NCBI GenBank assembly: GCA_040384585.1
Contig: JAZKJD010000002.1
Coordinates: forward strand, 80,262 to 144,261
Direction of reading: 5' to 3'
Length of the DNA stretch: 64,000 nucleotides
Source of the DNA: JAZKJD01 sp040384585
Lineage (GTDB): Bacteria > Pseudomonadota > Gammaproteobacteria > Diplorickettsiales > Diplorickettsiaceae
This document shows positions 43,998 to 54,600 of this stretch, one piece after another; position 1 is the stretch's first letter; every line of letters starts with the position of its first letter. The notes below the pieces were generated by a model that was given only the letters and a program-made list of their open reading frames with translations, did no database searches and was not told the origin of the DNA. The translations under genes and the position numbers were made by a program.

Positions 43998-45281
43998 CTA
44001 ACATTCATGCGAATCATCTACCGGGCAACGCTTATGTTCAATATGCTCAATAAAATCATTGCGGAAATGTTTAATAAAACTTTGTACCGGCATGGCGGCG
44101 GCATCTCCTAATGCACAAATCGTATGACCCATAATTTTACCGGCGACACTATCGAGTAAATCCAGATCTTCTAAGCGCCCTTGGCCATGCTCAATACGAT
44201 GCAATACGCGCCACATCCAACCGGTTCCTTCGCGACAGGGTGTGCATTGACCACAGGATTCTTCCTTATAAAAATACGCAATGCGCGTTAAGATCTTTAC
44301 CATGCAAGTGGTGTCATCCATCACGATCACCGCACCAGAGCCCAACATAGATCCTGCTTTGCTAATCGAATCATAATCCATATCCGTATGTAACATGGTT
44401 TCAGCAGGAAGCACTGGCATAGAAGATCCGCCAGGAATCACCGCTTTTAATTTTCTACCCTTTTTTACGCCGCCGGCTAAGGCTAATAAATCGTTAAAGG
44501 GTATCCCTAGAGGGACTTCATAATTCCCCGGTTTGTTGACATGGCCCGTGACACTAAATAATTTGCAACCCCCGTTATTCGGTTTTCCTAATTCCAAAAA
44601 CCATTGACCGCCTTTTTGTAATAGGATGGGAATAGAGGCTAAGGTTTCAGTATTGTTAATCGTAGTGGGCCGACCATATAAGCCATAGTTAGCCGGAAAA
44701 GGCGGTTTGAAACGAGGAAAGCCTTTTTTACCTTCTAAGGATTCCATTAACGCCGTTTCTTCACCACAGATATACGCACCAGCACCGATATGGTTATAAA
44801 GCTGGAAGTCAAAACCGGAACCAAAAATATTTTTTCCTAGAAAACCAGCGCTATAGGCCTCTTGGAGAGCTGTTTCACAACGATCAAAAGGCTCATGGTA
44901 TTCACCACGAATATAATGATAAGCGACGGTCGCGCCCATGGTGTAGCCGGCGATGATCATGCCTTCAATAAGCTGGTGTGGATTATAACGCATGATATCT
45001 CTATCCTTGCAGGTACCTGGCTCACCTTCGTCGGAATTGCAAATCACATATTTCTGTCCTGGTGCGCTACGTGAAATAAAACTCCATTTTAAACCCGTAG
45101 GAAACCCAGCGCCGCCTCTACCCCGTAGACACGATGTTTTTAGTTCAGCGATGATTTGTTCGGGAGGCGTCTTTTCGCGCAATATCTTTTCCAAGACCTC
45201 GTAGCCACCGACGCTTCGGTAATTGTCTAGACTCCACGGTTTCTCAAAATGTAAGGTACGAAAACAAATATCATTGGCCAT
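43998..45281 (-). CDS. nuoF: NADH-quinone oxidoreductase subunit F
   Basis: NADH-binding subunit with FMN and one [4Fe-4S] cluster. The 427 residues contain the nucleotide/FMN site SCLRGRGGAGFPTGLKW and CNSDEGEPGTCKDRDIM (about 50-95), GAGAYICGEETALMESLEGK, and the cluster cysteines in ESCGQCTPCREG with a later HTICALGDAA. All are intact. Its ATG overlaps nuoE by 11 bases. The electrons it takes from NADH pass to NuoE and NuoG. Confidence 0.98.
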   Translation of the reverse strand: MANDICFRTLHFEKPWSLDNYRSVGGYEVLEKILREKTPPEQIIAELKTSCLRGRGGAGFPTGLKWSFISRSAPGQKYVICNSDEGEPGTCKDRDIMRYNPHQLIEGMIIAGYTMGATVAYHYIRGEYHEPFDRCETALQEAYSAGFLGKNIFGSGFDFQLYNHIGAGAYICGEETALMESLEGKKGFPRFKPPFPANYGLYGRPTTINNTETLASIPILLQKGGQWFLELGKPNNGGCKLFSVTGHVNKPGNYEVPLGIPFNDLLALAGGVKKGRKLKAVIPGGSSMPVLPAETMLHTDMDYDSISKAGSMLGSGAVIVMDDTTCMVKILTRIAYFYKEESCGQCTPCREGTGWMWRVLHRIEHGQGRLEDLDLLDSVAGKIMGHTICALGDAAAMPVQSFIKHFRNDFIEHIEHKRCPVDDSHEC

Positions 45282-45777
45282 CTAGCGTATCCAAGATTTT
45301 ATCGATTTTTTTTGGTGTTAAATCTTCGTAATAACGTTGCCCAATATGAATAACCGGCGCATTTGCACAAGCGCCTAAGCATTCAACTTCTTTTAACGTA
45401 AATTGGCCGTCAGCGGTAGTTTCACCAAAATTAATCTGTAAACGATTTTTTAAATGCTTAACAATTTTATCACAGCCGCTGAGCATACAAGAGATATTGG
45501 TACAAACCCCAATTTTATGACGTCCTACTGGTTTGAGCTCATACAGAGAATAAAAGGTAGCGACTTCATAAGCCGTCACACGAGACATGTGTAAATAATC
45601 CGCCACTGCGTCAATCAACGCTTGTGATAAATAACCTTGATTATGTTCTTGCGCTAAGGTCAGTGCAGATAATACGGCCGATTGCCGTCGTTCTGGCGGG
45701 TATTTTTCTGCCCATTTTTCAATTTTTGCTTTTAGTGCCGCCGGCAAAATATCATGGTTGTTTATCGTTTTTTTCAT
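45271..45777 (-). CDS. nuoE: NADH-quinone oxidoreductase subunit E
   Basis: Thioredoxin-like subunit with the N1a [2Fe-2S] cluster, 168 residues. Cluster cysteines appear in VCTNISCMLSGCD and VECLGACANAPV. The N-terminal helical bundle (KIEKWAEKYPPERRQSAVLSAL) is present. It overlaps nuoD by four bases and nuoF by 11, and it forms the NADH dehydrogenase module with NuoF and NuoG. Confidence 0.97.
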   Translation of the reverse strand: MKKTINNHDILPAALKAKIEKWAEKYPPERRQSAVLSALTLAQEHNQGYLSQALIDAVADYLHMSRVTAYEVATFYSLYELKPVGRHKIGVCTNISCMLSGCDKIVKHLKNRLQINFGETTADGQFTLKEVECLGACANAPVIHIGQRYYEDLTPKKIDKILDTLDGQ

Positions 45778-47027
45778 CGATCGATTTCACCAAATACGAT
45801 GTCAAGACTAGAAAGTATGGCAACCAAGTCGGCTATCATATGTCCCGAGACTAGTTCATTCAAAGCGGCTAAATGTGGAAACCCTGCGGCGCGTATTTTG
45901 ACACGATAGGGTTTATTAGCGCCATCGGAAACCATATAGATGCCAAACTCACCTTTGGGATGTTCAATAGCAGCATAGGCTTCGCCGGCAGGTACACAAT
46001 AGCCTTCACTAAATAATTTAAAATGATGGATTAATGATTCCATATCGCTTTTCATCGCGACACGATTGGGTGGAACAATTTTATGGTCATCAATCATCAC
46101 TGGACCTGGATTATGCGCTAGCCATGCAATACATTGTTTAATGAGCCGCGTAGATTGACGCATCTCTTCCATTCGTACGAGATAACGATCATAACAGTCA
46201 CCTGTACGGCCCACAGGAACATCAAAATCAAGCGCATCATAGACTTCATAAGGTTGTTTTTTTCGTAAATCCCACGCCACGCCCGATCCACGCAAGATGG
46301 GACCCGTACAACCTAACTGTAATGCCCTTTCCGGTGATAATACGCCAATACCCACCGTACGTTGTTTCCAAATTCGGTTATCCGTTAATAAGGTTTCATA
46401 ATCGTCGATCAAGGCAGGAAAACGCGTGGTAAAATCTTCAATGAAATCTAATAATCCTCCTTCACGATTGGCATTCATGTCGCGGACTTCTTTTTCATTA
46501 TGCCATTGCGAAGGTTTATATTGTGGCATTTTATTGGGTAAATCACGGTAAACACCACCGGGTCGATAATAGGTCGCATGCATACGCGAACCGGATACTG
46601 CTTCATAACAATCGATTAAATCTTCGCGTTCCCGAAAGCAATATAAAAATACCGTCATGGCGCCGATATCTAAGGCATGGGCACCTAACCATAACAAATG
46701 ATTGAGGAGTCGTGTGATTTCATCAAACATGACGCGAATATATTGCGCACGCTTTGGCGGACTCACGCCTAGCAATTTTTCAATCGCTAAGACATACGCA
46801 TGCTCATTACACATCATAGAAACATAGTCCAAACGATCCATGTAACCAATGCTTTGATTATAGGGCTTTGACTCTGCTAACTTTTCGGTTGCACGGTGTA
46901 ATAAACCAATATGGGGATCGGCAGATTGTATAACTTCGCCGTCTAATTCCAAAATCAAACGTAATACACCGTGAGCGGCGGGATGCTGCGGACCAAAATT
47001 CAAGGTATAATTACGGATCTCAGGCAT
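45774..47027 (-). CDS. nuoD: NADH-quinone oxidoreductase subunit D
   Basis: The 49-kDa-type subunit that lines the quinone site, 417 residues. It opens MPEIRNYTLNFGPQHPAAHG; the GPQHPAAHG loop holds the quinone-contact histidine. Other landmarks are HIGLLHRATEKLAE, LDYVSMMCNEHAYVLAIEKL, and the C-terminal LSSLDIVFGEIDR. It is a separate gene and not fused to nuoC as in E. coli; it overlaps nuoC by eight bases. Confidence 0.98.
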   Translation of the reverse strand: MPEIRNYTLNFGPQHPAAHGVLRLILELDGEVIQSADPHIGLLHRATEKLAESKPYNQSIGYMDRLDYVSMMCNEHAYVLAIEKLLGVSPPKRAQYIRVMFDEITRLLNHLLWLGAHALDIGAMTVFLYCFREREDLIDCYEAVSGSRMHATYYRPGGVYRDLPNKMPQYKPSQWHNEKEVRDMNANREGGLLDFIEDFTTRFPALIDDYETLLTDNRIWKQRTVGIGVLSPERALQLGCTGPILRGSGVAWDLRKKQPYEVYDALDFDVPVGRTGDCYDRYLVRMEEMRQSTRLIKQCIAWLAHNPGPVMIDDHKIVPPNRVAMKSDMESLIHHFKLFSEGYCVPAGEAYAAIEHPKGEFGIYMVSDGANKPYRVKIRAAGFPHLAALNELVSGHMIADLVAILSSLDIVFGEIDR

Positions 47028-47718
47028 CTTTTGGTCTCTTGGGCGTTACTGTAGGGAGTTCATTCGGTATCTTACGAATGGTTTTTGCTACGAGGGTGCG
47101 CGGTGGTATGGACACGGGTTGATAGATGACACGTCCTTCATTCGCATCATAACGAACCTCCACATGACCGCTTAAGGGAAAATCTTTACGAAAAGGATGA
47201 CCTGCAAAACCATAATCCGTCAATAAACGTCGCAGATCAGGATGACCTTCAAACACAACCCCATACAAATCAAATGCTTCGCGTTCATACCAATTCGCAG
47301 CCGGCCAAATAGCGTTGACAGAAGGAACCCGTGGCGGCTCTCCTTCTGCAAAAACACGCAGACGACAACGATGATTATGTGTTATCGACAACAAGTGATA
47401 CACCACGCCAAAGCGTGGCTTATTCCAAGCAATAGGATGTTCTTGGCGACTGCTATCCACACCCCGTTCAAAACCCGTTAAGGTAGAACGCTCTGTTACC
47501 CATTCACTGATGCCGTAATCCTGATAATCGACAACACAAACATCCAGCAATAATTCAAAAATAAAAATGGATTCATCTCTTAAGGCGATACAGACTTCCT
47601 GCAACTTTTCTCGGGGTATTTCTAGCGTTATTTCGCCAAGCGAAACCGTTAACTCCTGAATAAGATCGGTAAAACGATCCCGAATCGATTGAATCAGCAC
47701 ATTACGATTTTCAGTCAT
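47020..47718 (-). CDS. nuoC: NADH-quinone oxidoreductase subunit C
   Basis: The 30-kDa-type peripheral subunit, 232 residues. The family signature is complete: ANWYEREAFDLYGVVFEGHPDLRRLLTDYG in two readable blocks (about 143-170), followed by GHPFRKDFPLSG. The C-terminal tail (RTLVAKTIRKIPNELPTVTPKRPKDA) is basic. It begins two bases downstream of nuoB and overlaps nuoD. Not fused to nuoD. Confidence 0.97.
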   Translation of the reverse strand: MTENRNVLIQSIRDRFTDLIQELTVSLGEITLEIPREKLQEVCIALRDESIFIFELLLDVCVVDYQDYGISEWVTERSTLTGFERGVDSSRQEHPIAWNKPRFGVVYHLLSITHNHRCRLRVFAEGEPPRVPSVNAIWPAANWYEREAFDLYGVVFEGHPDLRRLLTDYGFAGHPFRKDFPLSGHVEVRYDANEGRVIYQPVSIPPRTLVAKTIRKIPNELPTVTPKRPKDA

Positions 47719-47720
47719 GC

Positions 47721-48203
47721 TTAGTTACGCTCAATAACATGTGTTTTGTTTATTTTATTTTGTAACTGGATAACCCCATAGACTAAGGCTTCTGCCGTAG
47801 GCGGACAACCGGGAACATAGACATCCACCGGAACAATCCGATCACAACCGCGGACTACAGAATAAGAGTAGTGATAATATCCTCCTCCATTAGCACAAGA
47901 GCCCATGGAAATAACCCAGCGGGGTTCTGCCATTTGATCATAGACCTTACGTAATGCCGGCGCCATTTTATTGCATAAGGTTCCAGCAACGATCATGACA
48001 TCAGACTGTCTTGGGCTGGGCCGAAATACCACACCAAAACGGTCTAGATCATAGCGCGCTGCCGCGGAATGCATCATTTCCACGGCACAACACGCTAAAC
48101 CAAATGACATAGGCCATAAGGATCCACTGCGTGCCCAAGCCAACAGTTTATCCAGCGATGTCGTGACAAAACCTTGTTGTTGTAATAAGGATTCTACTCC
48201 CAT
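47721..48203 (-). CDS. nuoB: NADH-quinone oxidoreductase subunit B
   Basis: Carries cluster N2, the last iron-sulfur cluster before quinone. I use the ATG at 48203 (MGVESLLQQ), with AGGTG seven bases upstream and a 10-base overlap with nuoA; a GTG seven codons earlier is less likely. The 160 residues hold the tandem cysteines in GLACCAVEMM and further ligands in ISMGSCANGGGYYHYSYS and YVPGCPPTAEAL. All cluster ligands are intact. Confidence 0.97.
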   Translation of the reverse strand: MGVESLLQQQGFVTTSLDKLLAWARSGSLWPMSFGLACCAVEMMHSAAARYDLDRFGVVFRPSPRQSDVMIVAGTLCNKMAPALRKVYDQMAEPRWVISMGSCANGGGYYHYSYSVVRGCDRIVPVDVYVPGCPPTAEALVYGVIQLQNKINKTHVIERN

Positions 48204-48550
48204 TCTAAGGCACCTTTTTTCCACTCATAAATAAAACCAATCAATAAAAGTCCGATAAAAACTCCCATCGCTACCAAGCCAGGCAGACCGATATGCCGCA
48301 AAGAAACAGCCCAAGGAAATAAAAAAGCGGTTTCTAAATCAAAAATAATAAATAAAATGGCAACCAAATAATAACGGATATCAAAAGGTAAACGTGCGTC
48401 ACTAACGCCAGGGAATCCGCATTCATACGGAGATAATTTAGCCGCATCCGGTCGGTTAGGGGCCGTCAATCGACTAATAGATAAAGCAGACACCCCAACA
48501 AAGAGGCCAAAGAGAATAAAAATAAGAATGGGAAAATAATGCTGCAACAT
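48194..48550 (-). CDS. nuoA: NADH-quinone oxidoreductase subunit A
   Basis: Three-helix membrane subunit of complex I, 118 residues, first gene of the operon. Conserved loop SPYECGFPGVSDARLPFDIRY (about 40-60) includes the Cys of the quinone-site loop, and the second helix reads VAILFIIFDLETAFLFPWAV with the conserved Asp-Leu-Glu. The 89-base gap to the giant gene should hold the operon promoter; a TATACT lies near 48575 on the coding strand but I see no good -35 box. Confidence 0.97.
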   Translation of the reverse strand: MLQHYFPILIFILFGLFVGVSALSISRLTAPNRPDAAKLSPYECGFPGVSDARLPFDIRYYLVAILFIIFDLETAFLFPWAVSLRHIGLPGLVAMGVFIGLLLIGFIYEWKKGALEWE

Positions 48551-48639
48551 GGTCTTTTAGCAATCCCGGTTAATTGCCCGCCAGTATACAACCTTCACGT
48601 ATTAGAATTCTATACTTGCTAATAGAAAATCTAACAGCA

Positions 48640-51600
48640 TTATCCGTTCAATTGGTTTCTCCCCGACACAGGTTGCACACTAGTCTCTGTAGTGTTACCA
48701 AGAAAAAATTGATTGGAATTATTCCATAATGTTCCTGCAAATCGATTTTTTGGTAGTAGATGACTTATTCCTCCTGCAGCGGCTTGTTTCTGACCCAAGC
48801 ACTGGTCGTTAGCCACCTTTTTCCCTGAGTCTTTTCTACGAGAAGATGTAGTACTAGTCGATTTAGGCACTGCTGGTCCAAAGAAGAGATCTTGTATAAC
48901 GTCTATTTCTTTTTCCAGATAAGCATTGAATTTCTTCTTATGCTCCTCAGAAAACTTTTCTGATCCTTGAATAGTCACTTTCAAAATAGCTGAAAGTTCT
49001 ACTATAGATTTATTTATCAGAACTTTGCTAAGCTTTTGTATTAAAGCCGTAGATTCCACCTTAATGTTTGAATAAGATATCCCAGCGCTTTGTGCACAAA
49101 GCCTAATTCTTTCCTCAAATTCCGTAACGATTTCACCCGCAGCAACCCCGGCTAAAACATTCGATAATCTGCTGTCTTCTATTATTCCTATTCCTTTTGC
49201 TGCTAATACGGGATTCGGTTTCCCTGTTATATAGTATTGAAGTAAATGAAGAAGAAGCAGAGAACCATTTCCATCAACTTGTGATACATAGGGCGATAGC
49301 ACAGAAGAGTATGCAGTTTCAAAGAAATTTCCGAGCATAGACCAGACACCCTCTTCCTGCTGGGTTGATTCGGGTGTTGCTATAAAATCGGCTGCCTTAT
49401 TAGCCTCCTGCCCTAGCCTTTCTGCTGACTCCTGAACCGGCAATGTATCTTTTCCAGTATCCGAAATAGGATCCGCAACATATTCTTCGCCTTCATCGTA
49501 TTCAGTTTCAACCGTAACCCCATCATCATCGTCATCAGCTTTTGATGGCCAAAAGGAACTAAAACTATCGATGCCCGCTTTTATCATACCTTTAGCGGTG
49601 TTAATTGCGTCAATTAGAAAAAACGTGCTTTGCGTAGCCGCACTTGTTACCGACGGGGGTTGTCCATTACTATTCTCTAGCTCTCGTGGAGGACGATTCC
49701 GACGTTTTTTTTCCTTGACCAAAGGAGACGGAGGCTTCTTATTCTCTTCGTTCCTTAATGACACATTCTGATACATCATGACAGGAGGTTTTCTATTCTC
49801 ATCATCTAGTGATGATAGACTTCGTAGTCGAGTTATCAACTCTGACGCTTCCTTGAGTGGATCTATTGCCTCTAAGGTAAGCGTGGTCGTGTTGACACGA
49901 GAAACTTCCATTTTATTTTTAAAACGAATGGCTTGCCTTTCTGGATCAGAAAAAAAATCTTCTAACTGGAGATCGACACGTGCTCTATGCCTCGGTGTAC
50001 CTAACTGAGAGTGATTCGGTAACTGAAGATCTATCTTTAAATAAGGAGAAATTGACTGAACATCGGGATATTGTTTAGTAAGCGTGATACCCGTTACATT
50101 TAATGCCGTCAGGTCAATGATATCGGATGGTTTGTAGTGCTTTAGGATAAGAAGCGGCTGATTACCCGTAGCGGACACTCGCTTGTAAAGCTCAACACTT
50201 AACGGCTGCAGGCTGTAGACTGTTGCTCCGAATTCTTTGGCTGACACCTGAATGCTGGGCGCAGCGTATTCGGCGGATGGCTCTTGCGAATTAAAATTAA
50301 TATCGACCGAAGTGGAATATTGTCCCGTAATGATAACTTGTCTGTGTGGTGACCCAGTCTGAGGATCCTGTTGATCCAGCTGCACGTGAGTCAGAGGAAT
50401 CCCAAAGGGAGAATTGTCAGCAATAGTTTGAGCCAAATGAGTCAAGTTATTCGAGGTCCTATAGAGGGGAGGATCCTCACACGTTATCGCTTTCATCGTC
50501 GCGACGAGATCACTGTTTAGGGTCGGGTCTGATATATTATTCAACTGATATAAGCTATCCTCAGTCCGCTCATCCCAGGTTTTTTTTCGGATAAAGACGG
50601 TACCACAGACCCCTGGAATCCAAGACGGGTTTAAATGGAGTACGAATACTAACTGAGTAAAATTATCGATCGTTACTACGGGCTCTGTACGGCCTCTCAC
50701 AACACGCTCTATATGATACGCTGCGCCACTATCACTCCCCCCCGTTTGCCTTATCCGGAGTTGACGGCCGTCAACCGCCTCTTCTAACCTTAGGATATCC
50801 ACAGTGCGTTTACGTACTTCGGCGATTGAAGATTTACTATCAAATTGCATTCGAATAGTTGCATTAATGCAGTCGGGCGAGACAATGAGCAGCGTCTCTT
50901 TATGGCTTCTCCAATGCTCATCTTCTCGGTTTACCCGTCGCACTTCCCTATCATTCTCCTTACAAGAATTCGAGTTACGTGTTTCTATCACGTTCTTTCC
51001 AGTAGTAGCATGGGGTCCTGTATCGACATAACGTGTGCTACAGGCCGTTGTAATATATTGTTTGGCCTGGGAGGTAGAGATGAAACGCGCCACAGGTCCT
51101 CCTTTTACGCTTATGTACCAAGTGTAAGCAGTAGTATCCCTGCCAGTACCTTCTATGCGCCCCTCAAAATACTCTAGATCCGTATCGTCCTGCTGCGGGA
51201 GTACAACCCTCATGGAGCCCATATCATTGGCAATCATCACAATAGCATTCCCTTCCCCCTGTTTGCCTGGATGAAGCACTGCCCCATCGGAGAAGCCACT
51301 CACTGCCTCAATTCGAAACACCGTATCGTGCTGCTCAGATCCCCACCATTCTATACCTGGGCGCGCTGGAACCTTCATAACAGCGGAATAGGAAGGCATC
51401 GCCCAATAGCGATTAGGCGCTGATAGGTACATAACCGTTGTGGCTGTGTGTTGTCGTCCGTGAACAGCTAATATATAAGGACTACTCGATGCTTTATTGA
51501 GCACGTAGTCGATTAAAAATCCTTTCTCGTCATGCTCCTGTTCCTCTGTATACTTCACCAGCTTTGTTTCTACAGCACATTGATACTCTACTCCCTCATT

Positions 51601-54600
51601 ACAGCTAAATTTTGCACCCTTAAACTCGTCCTCACACGTTCTCTCACCACCCAGCAGCTCCGAACAAACAATTGTGCGACCGGTTATCTGCCTCTTATCA
51701 GGATACGTTACCGTAAGATCAGCCGCATCAGGGGGACTAGGAGGATCACACTCTTGCGAATAGTCTACAGGCTTCTTAGGAATGGATACCATTCGGATCC
51801 CCTCATCCTCATACTCTTTGCGACTCAACACTGGGACATGTTTTGCACGGCCCTTGGCATAGCCTTCTAGCACATAAACTTTTTCCCCATCGAACGTAGT
51901 ATGGTAATGAGGCGGTGGGCTCTTAGTACGCTTCTCGTAGCGCTCAGCTAAACGATAGAGGGTTCCATCATCCTCTTCTTGATCGAGATAGGGCTCAAAA
52001 CTAAAGGATGTATAACGCCGCTCATAAGGACAAGAATAAGAGTATACTCTCCGGGGCCAGTCACCTGGCTCTCCTTTTTGTAGAGGTTCCTGCTTGGGTA
52101 CCAGCTTTCTATTCTCTACTGTGACTGTGTTAGTATATTCCAGTTGTATAACATCCGCATAACTGACGACTGCAGCTAGGTCTGAATAAGTTCTCAATTG
52201 ATATGCCATGGTTTCTTTTAGTTGATCGACTAAGGGTCTAACTTGTCCTGCAAGCGTATAGTCTTTCGAGCCCTTTGCCGTATATTCTTCTCCTCGCTTA
52301 ATGGGAACCTTTATACCAAAAACACGCCTAATCTCATCGAATATGTTGGATCTGAAAGTCAAAACCCGTAACAAGACTATATTATCAATGACTAATTCAT
52401 ACTTTTCATAATCGGAAAGAGGGAAGGTTTTTTCTAAGTGATTGATATAGGTGACGTACGCATCGATCTCAATGCCTGTTGTAATCGCGGTATCTATAAC
52501 CGAAAACAAAAAATTTGCCTTCGACAAGAACTTTGTACCCATGTTAATGAACAGTTTTGCCGCTGCGCCCGCACTGGCCAACTTCGCCGGTAGTGCGATG
52601 CCGTAACGGGCCGCCAGTTTTATTGCCGTGCTAGTGTAACTAAACCCCATACCTAGCAATTTCACCGAGTTACTCGTGATAAAATAAATATCTAGAATAT
52701 CTCCCTTACCCTCCGCTAGCTTGTTGAACCTATCCTCGATATCTTTTGCTAAAACATACGCAACGCCTCCTGATATCGCACGATTATTGATGATCCGCAT
52801 CGCTCCCTTTCCAGAGAAACGTAATCCTTCTCTCAAATCATTCATATCATCGAGAAAGCCGGCAACTACACAGATATCCAGTAAGTCGAGTCGGGAAGCC
52901 CGACGAAATATAGAGAGGTCAGACGAGGATAAGCCATAACTGGACAGCAAGAGGCTAGCACCTCTCATAATGCCTAGTTTCCCCTTGCTTTTTCCAGTTG
53001 CTTTGGCCGCTTCCACTTTACGTGAATCATAGGGAATATTGGCTTTTTTTAATTCTGCTTCTAAGCGAGTGATACCCTCATCATAGGGCAATAACTGATC
53101 GAATCGTTCATCGCTCATCAATTTATCGAGTATCTCGCTAACTTCAGAGCGTTTGCTTTCGTCTACTTGCCGTAACAGCGCATGCCGCTCCTGAATCAGC
53201 ACCTGTTCAGCCTGCAGTGCCTTCTCACCCACCGCTTCAAGGTATTGTTTCCCAGCTAACAAAGTTATTTTTTGTTTTATTTTCCTTAAGTGTAAACGAA
53301 CAGGCCGACGTTCTTTCTTCGGCAAACTAGCCACGATAGTGTTTAGATCCACTTGGTAACCGTTTACCTGCAGATACCAGTGTATCTTCCCCTTCATTGT
53401 GTCCAAGCGCTGCGTAATTGGATAGACACGACCCTCTTGGGTTCTGAAGTCTAATGATAAGAACTCACCCTGCGACGTTGTACGTAAGACATAATGCTTA
53501 GGATTCCTTATATCGGCTGTACGCCAGCTCATCAGCGTGTTCAGACGACCTTGAGTATCTTTAACCCGGATAGAAAGTTTCCCTTTAACCCTCAACAGCT
53601 GTGAACGAGGAATCGTCAGCAACTCCCGTTGATACGCCTCACTTTCACGTGCCAGCACCTCTGCTTTTTCCTCATCATTTAAATAGGTTTCTAATTCCTT
53701 CAAGCGTAAACGAGAAATAGCACTCGATTCCATACGCAGTCGCTTAATCCTAGCTTTTAGTGCCTCCACACTACGACTAGCAGTGTGTTGATCGCCTCCA
53801 TGCTGAGTTTCGATATGCTGCTTGTGAGTTGAAAGCATCGCTTGAATAGCACGTACACTTCCACGATGGATCTGTTGCTGTGTCTCCTCTGAAATGCCCA
53901 ACGCTAATCCTTGATCTTGCATAATAGCACTGAGTCGCAAGCGCGCTGATACCGCCAAAAATACCTTAGGTGCCATGTACGCTTCTTGGACCAGATTCTC
54001 TATCTTTCCATTCCGCTTATTGTTTCGAGTAATCTGTTTATTCAATTGTTTAGACACCTGAAACAAAGGTTTCTTTGCTAGATATTCATTCCCCAAATTT
54101 TTCCTCAATTTTCTATGCAGAGAATGTAATAAGGTTTGATCTTGCAGCAGTTTTTCGGGTGTATTCTCTAGAATTTTCCGTAACACAGGATTTTCTACGA
54201 GGGCCGACGCATAAACTAACTGATCAATCTTCAGACACTCCTCCAAGGCCTTGACCTCCTGCGAAGAGAGGTCGACTCTCTCTTTCAAGATCGGTAGTAG
54301 TTTTTCATTGATCTCCTGATAATAGTTATTCGCCTGATTCACCGCCGTTATTTGCCGCACAATTTGTTGAATTTTTTGGCGCGTCTCCGGTCTCTCGGCC
54401 GTCTCAGTCAACTGCATAGCTTCGGCATCTGCTTGCGTTAAGCACTTTAGCGCTGCCCAGGTTTTCTTTGCGACAAGGTCTTTAAATGCAGGCGATAGTT
54501 TTTTCTCTTTACCTGCGTAGAGCGAGGAGTCGAGTCGAACTAATTGATCGAGATACTGCTGTGGAGTATGTAGTAGACTCTGCTGATGCCGTAAACGAAA

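Noticed and set aside
51532..51870. Plus-strand frames inside the giant gene
   Set aside because: Antisense shadows; the giant frame is uninterrupted and has a strong ribosome site.
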